From NCBI GenBank assembly GCA_020437875.1, contig JAGQVR010000150.1, positions 1 to 6,911 on the forward strand: a stretch of 6,911 nt of DNA, written 5' to 3'. A program made the position numbers and the translations under genes. The notes beneath the pieces were generated by a model that made no database searches, had not been told where the DNA came from, and worked only from the letters and a program-made list of their open reading frames with translations. Positions 1 through 6,295 of the stretch are shown here, one piece after another (the stretch's first letter is position 1; the number at the start of each line of letters is the position of its first letter). Source of the stretch: Flavobacteriales bacterium. GTDB taxonomy: Bacteria > Bacteroidota > Bacteroidia > Flavobacteriales_F > PHOS-HE28.

Positions 1-34
1 AGCCACAACCGCCGGTAACCAGGTGTGTTCTCAT
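1..34 (-). CDS. 5' end of a NAD(P)-binding Rossmann-fold protein, probably SDR/nucleotide-sugar epimerase or dehydratase (truncated by window edge)
   Basis: Reading left from the ATG at 34-32 gives MRTHLVTGGCG before the sequence ends at base 1. This is the usual opening of extended short-chain dehydrogenases/reductases: a short beta strand followed by TGGxGFIG, whose first glycines (Gly8, Gly9, Gly11) are visible and bind the NAD(P) pyrophosphate. Such enzymes include UDP-glucose 4-epimerase, dTDP-glucose 4,6-dehydratase and UDP-glucuronate decarboxylase, which supply sugars for envelope polysaccharides. Only eleven codons are present, so the subfamily cannot be named. The gene is separated from the DCC gene by 108 bases on the same strand and may have its own promoter, though none is recognisable at 35-142. 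Confidence 0.6.
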   Translation of the reverse strand, partial: MRTHLVTGGCG

Positions 35-100
35 ACTGTTGCTGTCGCCCCATGGCATGCCCATGAGGTTCTCAAGGCTGCAAAGATGGGTGGTTCGTTC

Positions 101-132
101 TCAGTTGTCGGTTCCTGGGTCCCCTCAACTGA
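101..132 (-). terminator. Weak hairpin after the DCC gene, possible terminator
   Basis: TCAGTTG (101-107) and CAACTGA (126-132) are a perfect 7-bp inverted repeat with an 18-base loop. It starts 10 bases downstream of the DCC-family stop on the minus strand. No T-tract follows on that strand, so termination would be inefficient or need another mechanism. Chance is a real alternative. Confidence 0.25.
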
Positions 133-142
133 CGACCACGAT

Positions 143-574
143 CTACCGATCAATGAAACGGCTGCGCAGATCCGGCGTTGGTACCATGCAGCTGGGGCGC
201 TGTCCGTACCACTTGTAACGGTTGCGGGCCACCCAGCGGTACACCGCATCGCGGATGAAGCGCGGCACGATGATGAAGAGATGGAGCAGGCTCCAGGGTC
301 CACCGAGGTCCTTGAGGATGGTGAGCGTGGCGGTGGAGCGCTCGAGCACGCGGCCATCCGTCACGTACAGCACCGTGCCCATGTCCAGCGGCCCTGCCTG
401 AACGCCCTTCACGAGTTCCTGCGCTGCGGCGCTCTGCAAGGTGCCGAAGCGGAACCTGGCCTCCGGGTCGCGGGCGATGATCCATTGCACGAAGCCGTTG
501 CACAGGTTGCAGACCCCATCGAAGAGGATGGTGCCCCGTATTTCGCTCGTATCACCGGACTTGTGCACGGCCAT
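143..574 (-). CDS. DCC-family thiol-disulfide oxidoreductase-like protein (DUF393, YuxK-like, 143 aa)
   Basis: The signature LFDGVCNLCNGFVQW (residues 17-31) contains the DxxCxxC motif: Asp19, Cys22 and Cys25. It is followed by a thioredoxin-like pattern FRFGTLQSAAAQEL and a strand/helix pair around TVLYVTDGRVLERSTATLTI (67-86). The tail RNRYKWYGQRPSCMVPTP includes a third Cys (129) and is typical of full-length Bacteroidota members, so the gene is complete at the family's usual size. Family members are proposed to have redox activity, but the physiological substrate is not established. There is no signal peptide and no clear membrane helix, so a cytoplasmic location is likely. The start at 574 is 27 bases downstream of the antiporter stop, so the two are probably co-transcribed. 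No clear Shine-Dalgarno sequence precedes it. The stop is TAG at 145-143. I see nothing that ties its function to the antiporter. Confidence 0.9.
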   Translation of the reverse strand: MAVHKSGDTSEIRGTILFDGVCNLCNGFVQWIIARDPEARFRFGTLQSAAAQELVKGVQAGPLDMGTVLYVTDGRVLERSTATLTILKDLGGPWSLLHLFIIVPRFIRDAVYRWVARNRYKWYGQRPSCMVPTPDLRSRFIDR

Positions 575-601
575 GATGCCCGCGAAAGGTAACCTGCCCG
601 G

Positions 602-1777
602 TCAGGCCTTCTCCCGCTTGCTCAGCGCCAGGCCGATGGCCATGATCAAGGTCGTCGCGATCACCACGATGAAGAGGATGCCTGGTCCGACCATGTCGAG
701 CTTGAGGTTCTCCGGTAGCGAGAGGTAGAGCAGGATGGTGATGAGGCCGCGGGGTGCGATCAAGGTGAGCGGGTGATCGTTCATCCGGACCACGGCACGC
801 ATCCAGATCAGGCGGACGATGTAGATGGTGGCCAGGAGCGCCACGGCCGGTATCAACAACCGGGGATGCAACGCATCGGCCGGGTCCAGGGTGAAGCCGA
901 AGAGGATGAAGAAGAAGGTGCGGATGAGGAAGGCGCTTTCACGCGAGAGCGAATGCAGCAGCTCCAGGTCCTTGTTGAAGGTGGCGTAGAGGAATCGTTG
1001 TTTGAACCAGTCCCACGGTATGCGGTCCGCGTTGGCCAGGAAGATGCCGAAGGCCAGCACCACGAGCAGGGTCGAGAGGTGGAGCTGCTTGCCCACGGCA
1101 TAGACCAATACCAGGATGGCGATGATGAGGAAGGACTTCACATGGTGGTTCAACCGACCCATGAGCAGGAGCAGCAGCATGGAGAAGACCGCACTGAGGA
1201 CCAGCACGCCGAGCAGACCGAAGCCGAGGCCGGTGAAAGCCTGGCTGCCCGTGATCGAATAGGCGGTCACGAAGTTGAACAGGATGATGGCCAGGATGTC
1301 CGAAAAGGTGGACTCGAAGACGATGAACTCCTTGCCACCCTTGCTCATGTCGGCGACCGATGGGATCGCGACCGCAGAGCTGATCACCGCGAAGGGAACG
1401 GCGTTCGCGAACGCTGCCAGCCACGGTGCACCGAGGTAGTAATGGGCCAGCACGGCAAGTATGCCGGTGGTGAGCAGCAAGGTGGCCAAGGCGCTCGTGA
1501 ACGCCTTCCTGATCAACCGGTTCTGTGAATGATCCACCGTGAGCTCCAGCGCACCTTCGAACACGATCATGATGAGTCCCATGGTCCCGAGGGCGGGCAA
1601 CAAGGGGCCGGGGTTCGGTATCACCATGCCCACGCGGTCCGCTGCATAGCGCAGCGCCATTCCCAAGCCCAGCAGGAGGATGACAGCCGGCACCCGGGCG
1701 TGCTTTGCCACCAGATCGAAGAGGTAACTGAAGACAACGAGGCCGCAGAGCAGGATGAGGATCTGGTACGCGTCCAT
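602..1777 (-). CDS. Monovalent cation:proton antiporter, CPA superfamily, without C-terminal regulatory domain (391 aa)
   Basis: An integral membrane protein with about twelve hydrophobic segments, expected to exchange Na+ or K+ for H+ across the inner membrane. Family marks are IVFEGALEL (71-79), the ISSAVAIPSV stretch (132-141, in place of the TDP-type motif), ESTFSDILAIILFNF (155-169) with the ion-site Asp160, RTFFFILFGF (286-295), and APRGLITILLYLSLP (341-355) with Arg343, matching the conserved RG motif of NhaP-like TM11. The residue before Asp160 is Ser159, where CPA1 members usually have Asn and CPA2 members Asp. It ends at SKREKA right after the last membrane segment, so no TrkA-N or other cytoplasmic domain is present. 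The ATG at 1777 is chosen because MDAYQILILLCG begins the first membrane helix; a TTG at 1822 would add 15 non-hydrophobic residues lying within the hairpin region. The ion specificity is not readable. Confidence 0.9.
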   Translation of the reverse strand: MDAYQILILLCGLVVFSYLFDLVAKHARVPAVILLLGLGMALRYAADRVGMVIPNPGPLLPALGTMGLIMIVFEGALELTVDHSQNRLIRKAFTSALATLLLTTGILAVLAHYYLGAPWLAAFANAVPFAVISSAVAIPSVADMSKGGKEFIVFESTFSDILAIILFNFVTAYSITGSQAFTGLGFGLLGVLVLSAVFSMLLLLLMGRLNHHVKSFLIIAILVLVYAVGKQLHLSTLLVVLAFGIFLANADRIPWDWFKQRFLYATFNKDLELLHSLSRESAFLIRTFFFILFGFTLDPADALHPRLLIPAVALLATIYIVRLIWMRAVVRMNDHPLTLIAPRGLITILLYLSLPENLKLDMVGPGILFIVVIATTLIMAIGLALSKREKA

Positions 1778-1873
1778 CGTTCGGGGGCACGAAGGGGCCG
1801 AGCACCCGCCGTACAGCGGCAAAAGTGCTCATTATCGGCCGGACCTCGACGGATGCCCTGTTCTTACAGGTTC
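1778..1873. other. Intergenic gap between MBOAT and antiporter genes
   Basis: These 96 bases separate the MBOAT stop from the antiporter ATG and are the largest break inside the seven-gene run apart from 35-142. I see no Bacteroidota-type promoter (TTG plus TAnnTTTG). The nearest element is CACTTTTG on the minus strand, without a TTG at the right distance. A GATAAT on the minus strand lacks a good upstream partner. No T-tract marks a terminator. Whether transcription restarts here cannot be decided from the sequence. Confidence 0.5.
1800..1830 (-). other. Bulged hairpin in the antiporter leader
   Basis: GAGCAC (1800-1805) pairs with GTGCTC (1825-1830), and CCGC (1806-1809) pairs with GCGG (1816-1819). 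This gives ten base pairs with a six-base loop and a five-base bulge on one side (1820-1824). It ends 22 bases upstream of the antiporter ATG. No run of T follows on either strand, so it is not a standard intrinsic terminator. It could be a leader structure or chance in GC-rich DNA. Confidence 0.35.
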
Positions 1874-3565
1874 CTAGAACTGGAAGTAGATGAAAGCCAC
1901 GGCATCGGCGGTCATCGCCTGGTACACCACCACCACGGCCGCGATGGATGCAAGGGCCAGCCCCCAGGGCGGTAGCGAAGCGAAGCGGGTGCGGTACCAT
2001 TCCTTGGTCGACTCCGGAAGCCAGTGCACCACGAAGCCGAGCAAGGTGAGCAGGAAGACACTGCGGAAGCCCCAGAGCACATCGCCGATCAGGTGCCAGC
2101 CGAAGTCGCCCCCGATCCGCCCGAGCATCAGGTTCACCCCTTCGAGCGTGGGACTGCGGAACCAGAAGCGCGTGAAGGTGATGAAGAGGAAGGTGATGGT
2201 GATGGCTTGGAACCGCGCGAACCAATGCTCGCTCTTGTTCCACGGACTGATGCGCGCCCAACCCTTGTACACCAGGAGCCCGATGCCGTTCAGGCCGCCC
2301 CAGATCACGAACATCCAGCTGGCCCCGTGCCAGAGCCCACCGATCAGCATCGTGAGCATCAGATTGATGTTGGTGGTGATCATGTTGCGGAAGGGTGGCC
2401 AGAAATAGGCGATCAGCCAGAAGGCCGCGCCGATCATCAGGAATACGAAGGGCAGGGTCAGGTCGCCGGTGAGCAGCACGATCACCGCCAGCACCACGGC
2501 CGTCATGATCCACGAGAAGAGCGAGCCACCGCGGTTGCCGCCCATGGGGATGTAGAGGTAGTCGCGCAGCCAGGTGCTCAGGCTGATGTGCCAGCGCTTC
2601 CAGAACTCGGCCGTGCTGCGCGCCTTGTAGGGGCTGTTGAAGTTCGCGGGCAGCGTATACCCCAGCAGCAGCGACAGGCCGATGGCGATGTCCGTGTAGC
2701 CGCTGAAGTCGGCGTACACCTGCAGCGAATAGGCGATCGCCGCCATCAGGTTCTCGAAGCCCGTGAAGCGCATCGGGTCGGCGAAGACCCGGTCGATGAA
2801 GTTCACAGCGATGTAGTCGCCGATCAGCATCTTCTTCATCAACCCGTTGATGATCCAGAAGATGGCCAGACCGAACTGCGTGCGGGTGACACTGTACGCC
2901 TTCGCCATCTGCGGCAGGAAGACGGAAGCACGGATGATCGGACCGGCGACCAGCGCCGGGAAGAAGCTCACGTAGAAGGCGAAGTCGAGCACGTTGCGCA
3001 CCGGCTGCACATGGCCGCGGTACACGTCCACCTGGTAGCTGATGCAGTGGAAGGTGTAGAAGCTGATCCCCACCGGCAACAACACCTTGTTCTCGATGAA
3101 GTGCGCGTCCCATGCCGCGTTGGCGATGCGGGCGAAGTAGTTCACCGCCTCGAAGGAGGTGCCGAAGGTGGCGTTGATGTTGTCCACCACGAAGTGCGCG
3201 TACTTGAAATAGCACAGAAGCAGCAGGTTCACCGTGATGCTCAGGGCCAGCCAGAGCTGTTTCCGCACCTGCTGTGTGCTTCGGAAGCTGGCCTTCGCGA
3301 TGAAGTGGTCCATCGCGATGGAGAAGGAGAGGAGACAGACGAAGATGCCGCTGGTCTTCCAGTAGAAGAAGAGGCTGGCGAGCGTGAGCCAGGCCACGCG
3401 CAACGGGTGACTCCGGTACACCAGGGCGAGCACCGCCATCACCACCGTGAAGAAGCCCCAGAAGAAGAAGCGCGTGAAGATGAGCGGCGACGACGGGTCG
3501 TAGTCGAGCACACCACCCCAGTCCACCTGGGTGATCCGATCGGCTATGGCGCTGAGGCTGATCAT
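1874..3565 (-). CDS. MBOAT-family membrane-bound O-acyltransferase, AlgI/PatA type (563 aa)
   Basis: The protein has roughly a dozen hydrophobic segments. It carries the MBOAT hallmarks: the loop FWKRWHISLSTWLRDYLYIP followed by MGGNR (321-345, with His326), and LWHGASWMFVIWGGLNG (411-427), in which His413 is the invariant MBOAT histidine. Other AlgI-type signatures are LLPVGISFYTF (162-172), FFPALVAGPI (201-210) and YADFSGYTDIAIG (284-296). The ending AFIYFQF is common in Bacteroidota members. Length (563) is near the upper range of AlgI relatives. The family passes acyl, usually acetyl, groups from cytoplasmic acyl-CoA across the inner membrane to an extracytoplasmic SGNH partner. The start at 3565 is five bases after the preceding stop. 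It is chosen because upstream in-frame codons are out-of-frame sequence of the SGNH gene and because MISLSAIADRI starts a plausible amphipathic helix. Acceptor glycan unknown; peptidoglycan is favoured by the LysM gene in the same operon, and an exopolysaccharide is the main alternative. Confidence 0.93.
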   Translation of the reverse strand: MISLSAIADRITQVDWGGVLDYDPSSPLIFTRFFFWGFFTVVMAVLALVYRSHPLRVAWLTLASLFFYWKTSGIFVCLLSFSIAMDHFIAKASFRSTQQVRKQLWLALSITVNLLLLCYFKYAHFVVDNINATFGTSFEAVNYFARIANAAWDAHFIENKVLLPVGISFYTFHCISYQVDVYRGHVQPVRNVLDFAFYVSFFPALVAGPIIRASVFLPQMAKAYSVTRTQFGLAIFWIINGLMKKMLIGDYIAVNFIDRVFADPMRFTGFENLMAAIAYSLQVYADFSGYTDIAIGLSLLLGYTLPANFNSPYKARSTAEFWKRWHISLSTWLRDYLYIPMGGNRGGSLFSWIMTAVVLAVIVLLTGDLTLPFVFLMIGAAFWLIAYFWPPFRNMITTNINLMLTMLIGGLWHGASWMFVIWGGLNGIGLLVYKGWARISPWNKSEHWFARFQAITITFLFITFTRFWFRSPTLEGVNLMLGRIGGDFGWHLIGDVLWGFRSVFLLTLLGFVVHWLPESTKEWYRTRFASLPPWGLALASIAAVVVVYQAMTADAVAFIYFQF

Positions 3566-3570
3566 CGCGG

Positions 3571-4806
3571 TCAACGACCCGCCGTTCGCAGGTGTTCGCC
3601 GTAGGCCTCCATCAAGGCACTGAAGAGCAGGTCGCCCAGTGCGGTGTAGCCGGGACGGGTCATGTGCACGAGGTCCTTCTTCGCCAGGCCGGCCTTCTCC
3701 CACCGCACGATGCCGTGCATGCCGCCCATCACTCCGAAGGTGTCCCAGACCGCACAGCCCTGCTCCTCCGCCAGCTGCATCATCACATCGCGCACGGCCG
3801 CGCCGTTCTTGTTCGGGTAGCGCCGCTTCACGTAGCTGTCCGTGTTGGTGGTCAGCAGGATGGCGGCCTCCGGCGCGGCGGCGCGCACCCGCGCGATCAG
3901 TTCGCTGTAGTTCCGCTTGTAGCGTTCCGCGCTGAAGTCGGGGTCGTGCGCATCGTTGATGCCGATGGAGAAGACGACCAAGTCCGGCTTGATCACGGCG
4001 AGCTCATCGGCGAAGTAGCGGCAACGCAGCCAGCTGGTGGTGCTCGCACCGTTCACCCCGTTGGCGTGGTAGAAGAAGCCGGGATCGTCGCTCTCCAGGG
4101 TGATCCCACGCAGGGTGAAGCCCAGCTGGTCCGCTGCCGTCCGTTGGAAACGCAGGTACAAGGTGTCCACGTAGCGGTCATACTGGAACTCGGTGTAGCC
4201 CTTGTCAGGTTCTTCCGTGCCTTCGATGTGCACTGCTGGATCCTTGCTGTAAGCTGTCACCGCGTAGCTGCTGTCCATGCGATGGAACACCTTCACGCGG
4301 TTGAACTGGTAGCCGGCGTAGACTTCGCCGCGGAAGCTCACCTTCAAGGTGGTCAGCGTGTCCGTGGTGGTCACGGTATATCCCGCGATGCCGAGCGGTG
4401 CATCATCGATCCGTTCCAGGTTCTTGTGCGCCGTCCATTTCCCCGTGTACTCCGGCAGGTACCAGTAGGGGTTGTTGGTCTTCGCCATGCCATAGGGGAA
4501 GATGAAGCCGCGTCCACCGCGCACCCCGGGTACGGCCTGTTGCAGTCGACTGCGCAATTCCATGCTCCACATGTCGGCCTGCAGGTGCGAACCGCCGAAG
4601 TGGGCGATGTGTACCTGGCCTGTGCCTTCGAGCATCAGCTTGTCCAGCTTGCGGTGGTAGCCTTCCCACACCTGCCTGCCCGCCGGGAACCGCAGGGCGT
4701 TCGCGCTGGTGTCCACCACGCTGAGGTCCGGCAGCCACAAGGGGTTCTCCTGGGCGCGCAGGTTCGCCGGGAGCACCAGGAGGAGAAGGAGGAGTATCCG
4801 GTTCAT
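3571..4806 (-). CDS. Secreted SGNH hydrolase-like protein, paralogue of the preceding gene, with Gly replacing Asp in the GDS motif (411 aa)
   Basis: The ATG at 4806-4804 begins one base after the preceding TGA. Residues 1-18 are a textbook signal peptide (MNRI, a run of Leu, then LRA) cleaved before Gln19, so the mature protein should be soluble in the periplasm or beyond. SGNH elements are block I HFGGSHLQAD with Ser73, block II NGVNGAS near 249-255 with the oxyanion Gly, block III SIGIND with Asn284, and block V DLVHMTRPGY with Asp378 and His381. All four signature residues are present, but the usual Gly-Asp-Ser reads Gly-Gly-Ser. About 200 residues separate blocks I and III, and many look like beta strands (about 140-240). 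Block I and its surroundings (Leu-Arg-x-x-Leu-Gln, then a Gly-rich loop and Phe-Pro) align by eye with the upstream gene, suggesting an old duplication. It could be an O-acetyltransferase (PatB/AlgX-like) or an O-acetylesterase; the sequence alone does not decide. Confidence 0.83.
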   Translation of the reverse strand: MNRILLLLLLVLPANLRAQENPLWLPDLSVVDTSANALRFPAGRQVWEGYHRKLDKLMLEGTGQVHIAHFGGSHLQADMWSMELRSRLQQAVPGVRGGRGFIFPYGMAKTNNPYWYLPEYTGKWTAHKNLERIDDAPLGIAGYTVTTTDTLTTLKVSFRGEVYAGYQFNRVKVFHRMDSSYAVTAYSKDPAVHIEGTEEPDKGYTEFQYDRYVDTLYLRFQRTAADQLGFTLRGITLESDDPGFFYHANGVNGASTTSWLRCRYFADELAVIKPDLVVFSIGINDAHDPDFSAERYKRNYSELIARVRAAAPEAAILLTTNTDSYVKRRYPNKNGAAVRDVMMQLAEEQGCAVWDTFGVMGGMHGIVRWEKAGLAKKDLVHMTRPGYTALGDLLFSALMEAYGEHLRTAGR

Positions 4807-4807
4807 G

Positions 4808-6295
4808 TCACTGCTTGGCGCCGTAGTAGGCGGAGAAGTCGTTGATCAAGGCGGTGTAGAAGAGTTCGCCCACCTTCTTCGCGCCCTGCGGACTGAAGTG
4901 GGTGTAGTCCGTTGCGGCCAGCGGTGGATCCGCTTCCACCCAGCTCACCATGCTGTTCCTGCCGCCCATCGCTTCGTACATGTCCCAGAACACCGCCCCC
5001 TGGGCCAGGGTGTTGGTCTTCATGGCATCACGCACCTCCTCCAGTAGTGGCCGCGTCACGTAGTGCTCGCCCTCCTTGATGCTCATGTCGCTCGGACCGA
5101 TCACGATGATGGAGACGCCCGGCAGCATCCGCTTGAACCGCGCGATCTGCGCGCCGAAGAAGCGTCCGTACTGCTCCGCATCCTCGGGCCCCTTCAGGTT
5201 CGGTATCACGTTGCCGCCGTACTGAAGGATCAGCATCTCCACGTCGAGGTCGGCGTACATCGCGCTCAGCAAGCCCTGGTCCGCCTTGCGGAATTCATAG
5301 CCCGCCCCTCCGCGCGCGGCGATGTTGTCCATGCAGATGCCCGTGCCGCCTTCCAACGAGATGCCGAACACATCCGGACTGTCGACGCCTTTGAAGGTGA
5401 GCAACAGGTCCTCCGGCGTGCTCGCAAAGCTCCAGGTACGTATGAAGAGACGGTCGGCGGGATCCACCACTTCGCTCTTCACCAACTCTCCCTTGTTGCG
5501 CACTTCGATCGTGACCGGCGCGCGGTGCCAGCCGAAGTAGAGCTTCACCTTCGTGTATTGGCGCGCCTTGCCGTAAGCACGCCGCAACGGACGCAGCGCC
5601 ACGGTGGCCTCTTGTTCCACGCTGTCCAACGGCACCGTGTCGGGCAGGATGGGCGTGAAGCGCGAGAAGGAGGACAGCGCCCCGAAACGGTCGTGGTGCT
5701 GGGTCGGGTCCTTGCGGCCCATCACGCTGTAGCGCTTCCAGTTGTCGCTGATCACGCGGTCGATGCTGAAGCTCGGTACGATGTCCGCCACCGGGAACAG
5801 GCCCGGACCCGTTCCACCGAACTGCGTCTGCAGCTTGTTGCGCAGGTAGGCCGTGATCCGGTCGCCTTCCAGCTGCGAATCGCCGTAGTGCATGATGCGC
5901 ATGGGCTGCTTGCCACTGCGCGCGGCCTCCAGCTTCTGGAAGATCGGCCACAGCACGGTCTTGTCGCCGTTCGGGTAGTGCAGGGCGATGCGTTCCTCCA
6001 AAGGGCGCAGCTGCGTGCTGTCGAAGACGAAGGGCTCCACCACCGTCGTCGTGTCCGCCGCGGGCAGACTGTCCGCAAGGGCTTCGGTGTCCACGGTGGC
6101 GGCACTGTCCGTGACCACCGCGAGGATGTCGCTGATGTCCACCTTCTCTTCTTCGGCATCGAATAGGTCCGTGGCGCGGGGGATGCGCAATGCAAGGCCG
6201 TCGGAGAGGCGCAGGTCCGAAGGCAGCAGCCAGCCGATCAACGCCAGGCCCGCCCATACGCTGAGCAGAAAGGCGAGGACGTGCACCGGTCTCAT
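4808..6295 (-). CDS. Membrane-anchored SGNH/GDSL hydrolase-like protein, candidate glycan O-acetyltransferase or O-acetylesterase (495 aa)
   Basis: The start is the ATG at 6295-6293, which overlaps the upstream TGA. The open frame continues further upstream, but only as out-of-frame LysM sequence. Residues 5-24 form one hydrophobic segment without a clear cleavage site, so the protein is probably anchored in the inner membrane facing the periplasm. An acidic Ser/Thr/Asp-rich linker follows (about 44-90). SGNH elements are visible: block I HYGDSQLEGD with nucleophile Ser140, a Gly-rich block II around 328-331, block III QYGGN with Asn362, and block V DYTHFSPQG with Asp463 and His466. The catalytic set is therefore complete. 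Between blocks I and III lie about 220 residues, with a beta-strand-rich stretch at about 225-325. This recalls the inserted CBM35-like module of the peptidoglycan O-acetylesterase Ape1; that likeness is inference. The substrate is not proven. The downstream MBOAT gene argues for envelope-glycan O-acetyl transfer or removal. Confidence 0.85.
   Translation of the reverse strand: MRPVHVLAFLLSVWAGLALIGWLLPSDLRLSDGLALRIPRATDLFDAEEEKVDISDILAVVTDSAATVDTEALADSLPAADTTTVVEPFVFDSTQLRPLEERIALHYPNGDKTVLWPIFQKLEAARSGKQPMRIMHYGDSQLEGDRITAYLRNKLQTQFGGTGPGLFPVADIVPSFSIDRVISDNWKRYSVMGRKDPTQHHDRFGALSSFSRFTPILPDTVPLDSVEQEATVALRPLRRAYGKARQYTKVKLYFGWHRAPVTIEVRNKGELVKSEVVDPADRLFIRTWSFASTPEDLLLTFKGVDSPDVFGISLEGGTGICMDNIAARGGAGYEFRKADQGLLSAMYADLDVEMLILQYGGNVIPNLKGPEDAEQYGRFFGAQIARFKRMLPGVSIIVIGPSDMSIKEGEHYVTRPLLEEVRDAMKTNTLAQGAVFWDMYEAMGGRNSMVSWVEADPPLAATDYTHFSPQGAKKVGELFYTALINDFSAYYGAKQ

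Noticed and set aside
51..62. Palindromic GGCATGCC within repeated CATG steps
   Set aside because: It is only eight bases, without a matching second copy or neighbouring recombination or regulatory signals.
83..90. Possible Bacteroidota -7 element (minus-strand CATCTTTG, one mismatch to TAnnTTTG) upstream of the Rossmann gene
   Set aside because: No TTG lies at the proper distance upstream; the nearest suitable one is about 37 bases away.
23..592. Plus-strand open frame of 189 codons at the left end
   Set aside because: It is antisense to the DCC gene, whose DxxCxxC signature is unmistakable.
939..3215. Minus-strand open frame of 758 codons crossing MBOAT, the gap and the antiporter
   Set aside because: It is out of frame with both real genes and runs through their boundary. 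It is rich in Arg, His and Gly and lacks membrane segments.
2024..3604. Long plus-strand open frame of 526 codons opposite the MBOAT gene
   Set aside because: It is antisense to a clear MBOAT gene. Its translation is rich in Glu, His, Gln, Asp and Arg with no domain, as expected from reading GC-rich membrane-protein codons backward.
3592..4845. Plus-strand open frame of 417 codons
   Set aside because: It lies opposite the secreted SGNH gene, which has a signal peptide and catalytic motifs. The antisense product is His/Val/Arg-rich and unrecognisable.
5063..6166. Plus-strand open frame of 367 codons
   Set aside because: It is an antisense shadow of the anchored SGNH gene, with the same biased composition and no motif.
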